57,266 nt of DNA from NCBI GenBank assembly GCA_020443325.1, contig JAGRIK010000243.1, positions 1 through 57,266 of the forward strand, given 5' to 3'. This DNA is from Halioglobus sp. GTDB taxonomy: Bacteria; Pseudomonadota; Gammaproteobacteria; Pseudomonadales; Halieaceae. Shown one piece after another: positions 25,576 through 33,736 of the stretch (the first letter of the stretch is position 1; each line of letters begins with the position of its first letter). The translations under genes and the position numbers were made by a program. The notes beneath the pieces are model-generated. The model ran no database searches and had not been told where the DNA came from. It was given only the letters and a program-made list of their open reading frames with translations.

Positions 25576-26228
25576 GCTTTTCGTCCCTGCGCCCGGTGTT
25601 GTGTTGCGTTGTCCTCTCTCTGGTATCGGCCTGCGTAACCTCCACCGTTGACGAGATGGTGTTGAAAAAACCCGTCACGGGGCTCGGCGAAGACAGCGTG
25701 GTGATCCTCGGCCGACGCCATGCCAGCGACTATGAAACGGAACCGGATTTTGTCAGCTGTGTGGGCGACTACATCGCCTCACGCGACAACGCCATCACCG
25801 TCATCAGCGAACTGGAATTCCTCAATGCCGTCTACCCCTGGTTTGAACCGCGCACCGCGCCGCTGCACCCGGTTGATATCGAGCGCCTGCTGCAGCAGAA
25901 ACCGGTAGCCGACAAGATGGCCGCACTGAAAGTCGAGTATATGATCTGGCTGGACGGCTCGACCGAACGCACCGGCGGCAGCGGCTCAATGGCGTGCAGT
26001 CTCGGTGGCTGCTTCGGCTTTGGCACATGGAGCCACGATGCCAACTATGAAGCCACCATCTGGGACTTCACCGACAAAACCTCGGTAGGACGCGTCAACA
26101 CCAGCGCCACGGGCCAATCCTATATGCCGGCGGTGATTGTGCCGATACCGATTATCGCGCCCGTACAGGGCACGGCCTGCGACGGTATCGGCCAGCAATT
26201 GCTGGAGTTCCTGTCCAGCGGGCACTAG
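25572..26228 (+). CDS. Terminal lipoprotein of the ExbB/VWA operon
   Basis: 218 aa starting at an ATGA overlap with its upstream neighbour. VVLSLVSAC is a lipobox. The mature protein has DSVVILGRRHASDYETEPDF, two helices, a CSLGGCFGFG cysteine pair and the strands MIWLDGSTERTGG and ATIWDFTDKTSVGRV. A Pro/Ile-rich hydrophobic stretch AVIVPIPIIAPVQG lies near the C-terminus. The two Cys flanking LGG may form a disulfide in the periplasm. No family recognised. After this gene the strand has no further gene for 469 bp, so it is likely the last gene of the operon. Confidence 0.65.
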   Translation: MSFSSLRPVLCCVVLSLVSACVTSTVDEMVLKKPVTGLGEDSVVILGRRHASDYETEPDFVSCVGDYIASRDNAITVISELEFLNAVYPWFEPRTAPLHPVDIERLLQQKPVADKMAALKVEYMIWLDGSTERTGGSGSMACSLGGCFGFGTWSHDANYEATIWDFTDKTSVGRVNTSATGQSYMPAVIVPIPIIAPVQGTACDGIGQQLLEFLSSGH

Positions 26229-26355
26229 CAGCGTGTTGAACAAGTCTCTAGCGGGTGCAAGACCTGGGGTAAAACTAACCGGGATGAAAACTGGGGTTTT
26301 TCCGCGTCCTGGGGAGTGGCTTTGTAGGGCGGTTGCGGATGGAAATTGTGTTTCT

Positions 26356-26555
26356 CAGTCGCTCCACGTGATTCGCTTGGTGAGAAACACATTGTCCATC
26401 CGCAACCTCAGTGCACACCATTCGACTAGATTAAAAAAAACGTTCCATTTATGCATCTCACAATCTAACGTTCTTGACACATCGTGCCGTAGCATTGGGA
26501 TGCAGGGCTCGTACCCCAGCAGGCGTTTCACAAAGCGAATCACGTGGAGCGACTG
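26356..26555. repeat. 23-bp perfect inverted repeat (arms 26356-26378 and 26533-26555)
   Basis: The left arm begins CAGTCGCTCCACGTG and its exact reverse complement ends CACGTGGAGCGACTG on the right. The match continues imperfectly (with small gaps) on both sides, so the original repeat was longer. It encloses 154 bp with no gene. Such arms could be termini of a degenerate small transposable element, or two copies of one element in opposite orientation. Confidence 0.7.
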
Positions 26556-26579
26556 AAACGCCTGCTGGGGTGCGAGCCC
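26505..26579. repeat. 24-bp near-perfect inverted repeat flanking the right arm
   Basis: GGGCTCGTACCCCAGCAGGC (start of the left arm, 26505-26528) is mirrored at 26556-26579 with one mismatch. The 27-base loop is made almost entirely of the right arm of the preceding 23-bp repeat. The nested arrangement can form alternative hairpins. Confidence 0.7.
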
Positions 26580-26697
26580 GTCGGCCACGACTAAACCCCT
26601 GACAGTGCTGAGACAAAATTCATCCCGTTGCAATCCAACGCAAAAACAAGCCAAGATGTCACCCGAAAGTTTTTCTAAACGCCGCCAGGAGATCAGT

Positions 26698-28095
26698 ATG
26701 CGTATCCTGCACACCACAGCATTGACCCTAATGGCAATCTTCCCAGTTCTGGCCGCGCTGCCCGGTTGCGCCGGCAGCGCGTCAACGGGCAGGGAGATGC
26801 ATCAGGAAATGATCACCCAGGGCGCCGCTTACGACGACCCTGAACTGCAGGCCTACGTGAATCGTGTGGGCCAGCGACTGGTCGCCAGCAGCGATGAACC
26901 CGACATGGCGTTTACGTTTACCGTGGCCGACAGCCCGGACATCAACGCCTTCGCACTTCCCGGCGGCTATATCTACATCAATCGCGGCCTGCTGGCCTAC
27001 CTGGAGAACGAGGCGGAACTGGCCGGCGTCCTGTCTCATGAGATCGGCCATGTCACGGCCAGCCACCACAGCCGGCAGCAGGCTGCCTCGGTGGCCAACA
27101 AGGTGGTGGCCACCACAACGTACGTACTCACCGGCAGTGGCGACCTCGCCAATGCGTCGAATATGTACGGCACGGAGTTGGTCAGTGGCTATGGACGGGA
27201 AATGGAACTGGAGGCGGACGGACTGGGCGCAGAGTATATGTACAACGCGGGCTACGACCCGGAATCCCTGCTGGAGGTGATTGGCGCGCTGAAGGACCAG
27301 GAGCAGTTCCAGCGGGTAAAGGCAAAGGCCGGCGGCAAACCCGTGGCGACCTATCACGGCCTGTACGCGACGCATCCGCGCAACGACCAGCGCCTGAAGG
27401 AGGTCATCAAGACCGCCGGTGAACTCGATGCAAGCAAGCAGGTCGAGGACCCTTCGGTGCCCGGCGAGTTCCAGCGCCAGATTGAAGGCCTGGTATGGGG
27501 CGAGAGTGTGCCGAGCGACCGCTCGGAAGATCGCTATTACCACAACAAGCTGTCTTTCACGTTCGAGCGACCACCAAACTGGAGCGTTAACGCGGGGGCC
27601 AAAGCCATCGTTGCCAGCGCACCGGACGGCAGCTCCGAGCTGACCATCACCGTGCGCCGGCGCGACCAGGGTGCGACGCCCCGGGCCGTACTGGAAAGCA
27701 GCGTTTCAGGAGCACTCAGCGCCGGCGCCGAATTGAACCAGGCGGGACTCACAGGCTATACGGGTATTACTGGCAGTGGCGCCGGTGCGCATCGCGTGGC
27801 GGTGATCGATTACAACAACCTGAGCTACCTCTTCGACGGCGAGGCCAGCAACTTCGCCGCCGACGATTCCGCACTGCTGGCCATGATCGAGAGCTTCCGA
27901 CCCATGCACCCGGCTGAGCACGGAGCCAGCAATGGGCTGTACGTGCACTACATCCAGGTGCCGCAGGGCGCCACCATGGCCAGTTTGGCCTCCGGTGTCC
28001 GTATTCCCGATGCGGAGGCGCAGTTGCGATTGCTGAACGGGTTGTATCCGCGCGGCGAGCCGCGCACGGGCGACTGGATCAAGGTCATTCGGTAA
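26698..28095 (+). CDS. M48-family zinc metalloprotease, lipoprotein
   Basis: 465 aa from the ATG at 26698 (AGGAG just upstream), although the frame is open from 26605. The signal peptide ends in AALPGC, a lipobox (Cys24). The zinc motif HEIGH is at 114-118 and is followed by the third-ligand segment EMELEADGLGAEYM. FALPGGYIYINRGLL precedes it, as usual in the M48 C-type (BepA/YfgC/LoiP-like). The second half is a conserved periplasmic extension with YYHNKLSFTFERPPNW, and the end has a short LysM-like region (IPDAEAQLRLLNGLYPRGEP). It probably works in periplasmic quality control of outer-membrane proteins. Confidence 0.85.
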   Translation: MRILHTTALTLMAIFPVLAALPGCAGSASTGREMHQEMITQGAAYDDPELQAYVNRVGQRLVASSDEPDMAFTFTVADSPDINAFALPGGYIYINRGLLAYLENEAELAGVLSHEIGHVTASHHSRQQAASVANKVVATTTYVLTGSGDLANASNMYGTELVSGYGREMELEADGLGAEYMYNAGYDPESLLEVIGALKDQEQFQRVKAKAGGKPVATYHGLYATHPRNDQRLKEVIKTAGELDASKQVEDPSVPGEFQRQIEGLVWGESVPSDRSEDRYYHNKLSFTFERPPNWSVNAGAKAIVASAPDGSSELTITVRRRDQGATPRAVLESSVSGALSAGAELNQAGLTGYTGITGSGAGAHRVAVIDYNNLSYLFDGEASNFAADDSALLAMIESFRPMHPAEHGASNGLYVHYIQVPQGATMASLASGVRIPDAEAQLRLLNGLYPRGEPRTGDWIKVIR

Positions 28096-28163
28096 ACGGT
28101 TTTGCTGGACTACCCCGCAACGCCAATGCAGAATTACCGCTTCTGAGTCACCTCCGCAGGAAA

Positions 28164-29240
28164 ATGTCCCCCAAACCGCCAGGCTTCACAAAACAGGTAT
28201 CGTCGGCAATGACGACTCCGCCTCGACCGCCCTCCCCTGACCTCTCTGACCCAGCGCAGTTAAGCGCCGCACGGCGCTACATTGAGGAGGAAGCAGAGCG
28301 GATGCATCTGCGCGGCATCGGTACACCGGATTACTTCGGGTTGATGGACCTGCACCCCGACTCGCAACGCGTATTTTTCATCCATATACCCAAGTGCGGC
28401 GGCACCTCTATCCGCAAGATCCTGGTGCACAGCAACCAGTGTGCACCCGTCCCGCTGCCCGGCAGTGGCACGATAGACCAGTCGATCACCTACATGGCGC
28501 ACTCCTGCCCGGCCAAAAGCCCGCAGGCAAAACTGCTGCAGTCCTACCTGTCAGAGGAAGCGGCCGAGGATCGACACCAGCGTTTTCTACGTATGTATGC
28601 CGGGTACCGGTTGCTCCAGAGCCCCGAGCGAATGTTCATACTGGGCCATAAGAAAGCGCGCGAGCTCGTGCCGTACTACCGGGCTGATAACGATCTCTTC
28701 TTTACCACGGTGCGCGCTCCCGCAGAAATCCTGAAAAGTATGGTGGCCTATCGTGTCTCACATACGCTGAAGAATGAAAAGCGGCCCGATTCCGTGAATT
28801 TGCTCAACTACCTGCAAATGGACATCGACAGATTCACCGACGCGGTAACATCGCAACCGCGATGGCTGACAGAGAAAATTCTGGAGAAGGAATCGCCGTC
28901 TATGGCAGCGTTCCTGTCGTTCGAGCCCGGCTCCGATCATTCAACCGTGATCAAGGGCCTGAAAGCGAATAGGGTTTTCATCGCCCATATGTCGGAACAG
29001 AGCCAGATGCTGACCGCACTGTTCGGCGAGCAGGGTGCTCATCCACGCGAAAACTCTTCACACACCCGGGAGGGCCTGGCCGCTGAATTTACCGCCATGC
29101 TTCCCGTGGACTGGACCAGCCCGTTTGTCGACGCTGAATCCATGCTGGTGTACCAACACCTTGAAGCGAGCGGCATTATGGGCTACTGGGAAAAGGGAGG
29201 TACCAGGGCAGGGTATCTGGAGCTGCTCAATAACCTCTGA
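28164..29240 (+). CDS. Sulfotransferase family protein
   Basis: 358 aa; a second ATG at 28209 is also possible. The PAPS 5'-phosphosulfate-binding motif IPKCGGTSIRKIL occurs at about residues 75-85, preceded by the strand RVFFIH. FFTTVRAPAEILKSMVAYR is the 3'-phosphate-binding region, with Arg and Ser. No signal peptide is apparent, so the enzyme is cytoplasmic. Family members transfer sulfate from PAPS to carbohydrates or other hydroxyl groups. A second, unrelated-length sulfotransferase is encoded at 43649 and a sulfatase at 38794, so sulfated products are likely made or handled here. Flanks give no operon. Confidence 0.8.
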   Translation: MSPKPPGFTKQVSSAMTTPPRPPSPDLSDPAQLSAARRYIEEEAERMHLRGIGTPDYFGLMDLHPDSQRVFFIHIPKCGGTSIRKILVHSNQCAPVPLPGSGTIDQSITYMAHSCPAKSPQAKLLQSYLSEEAAEDRHQRFLRMYAGYRLLQSPERMFILGHKKARELVPYYRADNDLFFTTVRAPAEILKSMVAYRVSHTLKNEKRPDSVNLLNYLQMDIDRFTDAVTSQPRWLTEKILEKESPSMAAFLSFEPGSDHSTVIKGLKANRVFIAHMSEQSQMLTALFGEQGAHPRENSSHTREGLAAEFTAMLPVDWTSPFVDAESMLVYQHLEASGIMGYWEKGGTRAGYLELLNNL

Positions 29241-29257
29241 CCTGGTACCGCTTCGCG

Positions 29258-29533
29258 TTACTCTGCGGGCAAGGCTTGCAGATCTGCGTTGATTTCTTCC
29301 AGCTGTTCATCAGTAACCGAGCCTGGAAATATGGCCACAACCGTTACCAGAGTCATGTCGCGCGCCTGCGAAAGCTGGGCAACGGAGCCGGGCATATGCT
29401 TTTCCAGCACTGCCGCCGCCGCAGGATCATCAACCAGGGTACCGAGCGGGGTTTCCGATACCGAGTAAGGCCCACCCTGGGCAAATACCAGGGTGGAAAA
29501 AAGAAGGGTGGCAACTAAAAGAATGGAACGCAT
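29258..29533 (-). CDS. Small exported hypothetical protein
   Basis: 91 aa with a clear signal peptide (MRSILLVATLLFSTLVFAQ). The mature 70 residues include TPLGTLVDDPAAAAVLEKHM, a helix-forming Gln/Ala stretch and DEQLEEINADLQALPAE. No cysteine and no known domain are visible. It is convergent with the sulfotransferase gene, whose stop is only 17 bp away. The ATG at 29533 is followed by a good signal sequence, so the start is firm. Confidence 0.65.
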   Translation of the reverse strand: MRSILLVATLLFSTLVFAQGGPYSVSETPLGTLVDDPAAAAVLEKHMPGSVAQLSQARDMTLVTVVAIFPGSVTDEQLEEINADLQALPAE

Positions 29534-29632
29534 TTTACACCTCTGCTATGTGTGTTGAGTTTCAAGTCTAGCCCACAAATCAATAGCCTGTCATTACCCT
29601 GACCAGACCGGGTTCACATCTATACTGAATGT

Positions 29633-29971
29633 CTATACGGAATGTCTATCGGCAGACTCCTGCACCAACACCCAGGGCGCCGCCACCACGGCCCACAGAC
29701 AGGTATTGGCCTCGTACCATACGAGGGCCTGCTCATCACTCACAGCCGCAACCTCGCCCGCGGCGATCCAGCGCTCAAAGCGCTGGGTATTGTCCATGCC
29801 CAGTTGCACGGCGACATCGACCAGACTGAGCTGTGGTGATACCGCGATGACACTGCCGTGGGCATAGTACGTTTGCAGTTCATGCCAGTGAATACGCGCG
29901 GTCTGCTGATGGTATTCCCGGCGCAGGATATCTTCCCGCGCTTCGTTGAGTTCACCCTCTCCCTCAGCCAT
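29633..29971 (-). CDS. DUF2288 family protein
   Basis: 112 aa. The sequence ETARIHWHELQTYYAHGSVI-like core (here QQTARIHWHELQTYYAHGSV), then SLVDVAVQLGMDNTQRFERW and AVSDEQALVWYEANTCLWAV with VVAAPWVLVQE at the end match the DUF2288 pattern. Function is unknown; the protein is small, soluble and cytoplasmic. It overlaps the upstream MBL hydrolase by 8 bp, so the two are co-transcribed. Confidence 0.8.
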   Translation of the reverse strand: MAEGEGELNEAREDILRREYHQQTARIHWHELQTYYAHGSVIAVSPQLSLVDVAVQLGMDNTQRFERWIAAGEVAAVSDEQALVWYEANTCLWAVVAAPWVLVQESADRHSV

Positions 29972-30614
29972 AGCGCGAATCCGCTACAAACGGGTTGTTG
30001 CGCCGTTCATTGCCAAACGTTGACGTCGGTCCGTGGCCCGGAACAAAGGTGATATCGTCGCCCAGCGGGAACAGCTTCTCGCGGATACTGGCAACCAATT
30101 CATCATGGTTTCCCCGGGGGAAGTCGGAGCGACCGATGGAACCGTGAAACAACACGTCACCCACCCAGGCCACTTTCTGCGGTGCATGAATGAACACGAC
30201 ATGGCCCGGTGTGTGCCCCGGGCAGTGCAGGACCTGAAGTACCTGTTCGCCGACTGTCACCGTATCACCCTGCTCCAGCCAGCGATCCGGGACGAAAACC
30301 TGCGCAGGCGGAAAACCCGACATCCGGCAGGACTCCGGGAGCTTCTGCAACCAGAAATCATCCTCCCGGTGCGGACCCTCTATCGGCACACCCAGTTGTT
30401 GGCGCAACACATCCGACGCCGCACAATGGTCCATGTGGGCGTGCGTGAGGATGATTTTCTCGACTGTGGCCTGCATCTGTTCGACCGCAGCCAGAATTCG
30501 CTCGACATCTCCGCCCGGATCGACGATGGCTGCACGCCCGGTGGCCTCGCATTTGATAATGGAACAGTTCTGCTGGTAGGGCGTGACAGGGACGATGGTA
30601 CATTGAATTGACAT
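29964..30614 (-). CDS. MBL-fold metallo-hydrolase (glyoxalase II/YcbL-like)
   Basis: 216 aa from the ATG at 30614 (an in-frame start six codons upstream is less likely). The metal-binding motif THAHMDHC is at about residues 54-61, followed by the later ligands in HCPGHTPGH, GDVLFHGSIGRSDFP and VPGHGP. The N-terminus VTPYQQNCSIIKCE is typical of YcbL/GloB-type hydrolases. These cytoplasmic enzymes hydrolyse thioesters such as S-lactoylglutathione; the natural substrate of YcbL-type members is unclear. It is the first gene of a two-gene unit with the DUF2288 gene. Confidence 0.85.
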   Translation of the reverse strand: MSIQCTIVPVTPYQQNCSIIKCEATGRAAIVDPGGDVERILAAVEQMQATVEKIILTHAHMDHCAASDVLRQQLGVPIEGPHREDDFWLQKLPESCRMSGFPPAQVFVPDRWLEQGDTVTVGEQVLQVLHCPGHTPGHVVFIHAPQKVAWVGDVLFHGSIGRSDFPRGNHDELVASIREKLFPLGDDITFVPGHGPTSTFGNERRNNPFVADSRYG

Positions 30615-30677
30615 AGCAGGTGTTCGTCTCACTGACTGGATTGCGGGGCGATTATTTTAGCCTGGACGCGCACAGTT

Positions 30678-31991
30678 TCAGGCCGTCGGTGTGGGGAGCG
30701 CTTCATCGTGGATGTCGTCGTCATCCTGGTCGGGGCTCTCGTCGAGGTACACAGCCTCATCGAACTGATTTTCACTGCGCGCCACAACGACGGATGCCAC
30801 GGAATCGCCCGTGACATTCACAGCGGTTCGCACCATGTCCAGCAATCGGTCTACGCCAATAATCAGTGCGATTCCCTCAACTGGAATGCCGACCTGTCCC
30901 AACACCATCGCAAGCGTGATGAGGCCCACTCCCGGCACAGCAGCCGTCCCGATAGAGGCCAGCGTCGCGGTAATCACGACTGTGACATAGGCACCCATGG
31001 ACAGGTCCATACCGTATACCTGGGCGATGAAGACGGTCGCCACCCCCTGCATGATCGCGGTGCCATCCATGTTGATCGTCGCACCCAGCGGGACGGTAAA
31101 TCCGGCGACGGAGTTGTGCACGCCCATCCGGTGCTCAACGGTGCGCAGCGTAATTGGCAGGGTTGCGCCGGAGGACGCCGTACTGAATGCGAAGGCCCAC
31201 ACCGGGCGCATCTTGTTCAGCATTATACGCGGGGAGAGCCCCGTCAGGCCTTTGAGCAGCAGGCTGTAGGTCACCAGCACGTGAAGCACCAGCACGGCCA
31301 GCACCGTTAGGAAATAGGTCCCGAGATCCAGGATTGCCCCGATACCCATGGTCGCGAATAACTTCGCCAGCAGCGCAAACACGCCGTAGGGCGCCAGGTG
31401 CATGAGGACATCAACCATCTTCATGACCACCGACTCCATATCCCGAAAGAAGCTGGCGATGCGCTGCCCCGGCTCCCCGGCATGGGAGATCGCGTAGCCA
31501 AACAGCAGGGCGAAAACAATGATCTGCAACATCTTGCCCTCGGCCATCGCCTGCACCGGGTTGGTGGGAAAGATGTTAACCAGCACGTCGGTCAAAGGCG
31601 GCGGCTCCGTCGCCTGGAAGGTGGTGTCACTGACCAGGTTCACGCCCTCGCCGGGACCAACAAGTACTGCAGCCAGCAACGCGATACTGACGGCGATGGC
31701 TGTCGTGGCAAGATAGAACAGCATGGTCTTGCCCGCGATAGGGCCCATACGCGAGCTGTTCCCGAGCGAACTGGAACCACAAATCAACGAGACCAGCACC
31801 AGCGGCACCACCAGCAACTTCAGTGACGCGACAAAAATCCGCCCCACCACATCGAACAGGCCGCCGATCAGGTAGGTGTCGATGGCCCCACGTAAACCGG
31901 GCATGAGGTCGAGATGGAACAGGGCGTTGAGCAGGGATCCAACCAGGATACCCGCCGCCATCGCGAGAAGAATACGGCTGGTGAGACTCAT
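30678..31991 (-). CDS. Dicarboxylate/amino acid:cation symporter (DAACS family)
   Basis: 437 aa inner-membrane protein with about eight hydrophobic helices and the two hairpin motifs of the family. ASSGATLPITL is the first (SSSxTLP-type) hairpin, and GATINMDGTAIMQGVATVFI contains the NMDGT cation/substrate motif. PGVGLITLAMVLGQVGIP and GVDRLLDMVRTAVNVTGDSV complete the core. GltP/DctA-type proteins import glutamate, aspartate or C4-dicarboxylates with Na+ or H+. Its ATG overlaps the stop of the upstream Kazal-like lipoprotein gene by 4 bp (ATGA), so the two are translationally coupled. Substrate is not resolved. Confidence 0.9.
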   Translation of the reverse strand: MSLTSRILLAMAAGILVGSLLNALFHLDLMPGLRGAIDTYLIGGLFDVVGRIFVASLKLLVVPLVLVSLICGSSSLGNSSRMGPIAGKTMLFYLATTAIAVSIALLAAVLVGPGEGVNLVSDTTFQATEPPPLTDVLVNIFPTNPVQAMAEGKMLQIIVFALLFGYAISHAGEPGQRIASFFRDMESVVMKMVDVLMHLAPYGVFALLAKLFATMGIGAILDLGTYFLTVLAVLVLHVLVTYSLLLKGLTGLSPRIMLNKMRPVWAFAFSTASSGATLPITLRTVEHRMGVHNSVAGFTVPLGATINMDGTAIMQGVATVFIAQVYGMDLSMGAYVTVVITATLASIGTAAVPGVGLITLAMVLGQVGIPVEGIALIIGVDRLLDMVRTAVNVTGDSVASVVVARSENQFDEAVYLDESPDQDDDDIHDEALPTPTA

Positions 31992-32215
31992 TCGGGACAG
32001 GGCCCGGGGATAAAGCCGGACACCGCGTTATCCGCGCACGCGGTGCAGGGCGATGCAAATTCCCTCGTGCCGCCCGCAGCGAGTACCCCGCAAGTCGGCC
32101 GGAATTCCCTGGTACAGACCTGTGGACGCGGCTCGACACACTCAGTGGTAGCCTGCGGCTGACTGGCGCAGGCTGACAGCATCAGCACGACACTCAGGGT
32201 GCAGAGGTTTCGCAT
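31988..32215 (-). CDS. Small Kazal-like cysteine-rich lipoprotein
   Basis: 75 aa. The signal peptide ends in MLSAC, a lipobox. The mature part has six further cysteines: ECVEP, VCTREFRPTCGVLAAGG, SPCTACAD and the C-terminal PCPE. The CTREFRPTCG segment and a later CxxCAD resemble a degenerate Kazal-type inhibitor fold. It would sit in the outer or inner membrane facing the periplasm. It overlaps and precedes the symporter gene. Whether it binds a protease or the transporter is unknown. Confidence 0.65.
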   Translation of the reverse strand: MRNLCTLSVVLMLSACASQPQATTECVEPRPQVCTREFRPTCGVLAAGGTREFASPCTACADNAVSGFIPGPCPE

Positions 32216-32305
32216 TCAATTCTCCAATAGGGGTGCCAATAGCGCGGCTAACAGAAGCCTAACACTGTGCTGCACAACGCGCACGCTGAACCTGCGGTCG
32301 AGGCC

Positions 32306-33712
32306 TCACCGAGCGCCAAGTATCATCATTTGCCGCGCAACTTCAACTGCGTTCTCATAGCTCTGGATGTCAATATACTCGTTAGTGCCGTGAACAGATG
32401 ATGCCTGGCTGAGCGAGACGAGCATCCCCTGGAAGCGGTACTGGTTGTCTGTCAGGTCGATATAGTGACGGGTATCCGTAGTTGCAACCAGCAGGGACGG
32501 CACGATGACCGCCTCGGGATAGACCGCGCTAATCGCCTCCGAAATCACGGCAAACCCGCCACCGGTGTAATCCGACACACCCGGTATCTTATCCCACTGA
32601 TCGTAGCTGATCTCGATCGCGGGATCGTCTACCAGTTCCGTGATATAGGCCACCACCGTCTCGGGCGTATCGCCGGGCAGCAGTCGAAAATTGACCTTGG
32701 CCTCGGCGCGCTGCGGCACCACATTTTCCTTGATCCCGGCATTGAACATGGTCAGGGCGGTGGTTGTGCGGACCATGGAGTTCGTCGTTGGGTCCTCACT
32801 CATCCGGTCTGCCACAACCCCGCCGGTAAGCCACAGGTTGCTGAAGAAAAACCGGTTGGGCTGCGCGAGGTGTGGCCCCATCGTCTCCAGCATCGCGGCA
32901 ACAGGCCCCACCATCCGCGTCGGGAAGGGGTTGTTTTCAATGCGCTCCAGCGCGGCTGACAGGCGCCCGATGGTGCTTATTCTGGGCGGCCGGGAGGAGT
33001 GGCCACCCTCGCCGGTAGCCACCAGCGTGAGTGTCAGGTAGCCCTTTTCCGCGACATTGATAATGGCAACGGGTTTGTCGGGCAACAGCGGGTTATCCAC
33101 TACCACCATACCTCCCTCATCCACCATCCAGGCAAAATGCCAGCCCTTCTCCGCCATGCGCTCGGCCAGTTTGCCCGCACCGTCCTTACCGCTGATTTCC
33201 TCGTCGTGACCGAATGCAAAGACCAGCGTCCGCGCCGGAACAAACCCCTCTGCCAGCAGCGACTCCGCCGCCTCAAGGTTGCCCAGCAGCCCCTGTTTAT
33301 CATCCAGCGAGCCGCGACCATAGATGCGCCCATCTGCCACCACGCCGGCGAACGGTGGATGCTCCCAATCATCCTCCGTACCCGGCTCAATCGGCACCAC
33401 ATCCATGTGGGCAGTAAACAGTATCGGCGCGAGGGAAGGGTCGCTGCCCGGCCAGCGAATGAGAAGGCTGTAACCGTTGACTTTCTCCACTTCGAGTTGC
33501 GAGAACACCAGCGGGAAAGACGCACGCAGGAAAGCGTGAAAACGCCGAAACTCCCTGAAATCTATCTGGCTGCGATCCTGGTAACTGATCGTTTTAAACT
33601 GAATGGCCTCGCCCAGTCGCGCAGCGGGGCTGGTTGCAGGGTCGGCTGAGGAAAAGCTGGCGATCCCGCCGAGCAGCAGTCCCGCTGCCAGGGGCATTAG
33701 AATTCGCGGCAT
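32306..33712 (-). CDS. M20-family metallopeptidase (PM20D1/CPS1-like), exported
   Basis: 468 aa with a signal peptide (LMPLAAGLLLGGIASFSSA). The zinc site reads HMDVVP, then GRGSLDDKQG and GHDEEISG, in the order expected for M20 peptidases, with the catalytic Asp in HMD and Glu in the EE pair. The C-terminal part has a dimerisation domain and a metal-ligand histidine near YSTHxID-type (DTRHYIDLTDN). The closest known types are carboxypeptidase CPS1 and PM20D1 N-acyl amino acid hydrolases, so it probably removes amino acids or N-acyl groups in the periplasm or medium. It is 24 bp from the SGNH gene on the same strand. Confidence 0.85.
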   Translation of the reverse strand: MPRILMPLAAGLLLGGIASFSSADPATSPAARLGEAIQFKTISYQDRSQIDFREFRRFHAFLRASFPLVFSQLEVEKVNGYSLLIRWPGSDPSLAPILFTAHMDVVPIEPGTEDDWEHPPFAGVVADGRIYGRGSLDDKQGLLGNLEAAESLLAEGFVPARTLVFAFGHDEEISGKDGAGKLAERMAEKGWHFAWMVDEGGMVVVDNPLLPDKPVAIINVAEKGYLTLTLVATGEGGHSSRPPRISTIGRLSAALERIENNPFPTRMVGPVAAMLETMGPHLAQPNRFFFSNLWLTGGVVADRMSEDPTTNSMVRTTTALTMFNAGIKENVVPQRAEAKVNFRLLPGDTPETVVAYITELVDDPAIEISYDQWDKIPGVSDYTGGGFAVISEAISAVYPEAVIVPSLLVATTDTRHYIDLTDNQYRFQGMLVSLSQASSVHGTNEYIDIQSYENAVEVARQMMILGAR

Positions 33713-33736
33713 ATCAGGCCTCCAGTATTCAATTTT

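Larger units (their letters stand above)
26229..26697. other. Intergenic region with inverted repeats
   Basis: The 469 bp between the envelope operon and the M48 gene contain no convincing gene. A 120-aa minus-strand frame (26355-26717) spans the repeats but has no start signal or recognised domain; it may be a relic of a mobile element. The repeats are listed separately. AGGAG lies 6 bp before the M48 ATG at 26698. Confidence 0.5.

Noticed and set aside
26355-26717. 120-aa minus-strand protein-coding gene
   Set aside because: Consists largely of the inverted-repeat sequence, lacks a ribosome binding site and recognised domain, and overlaps the M48 start.
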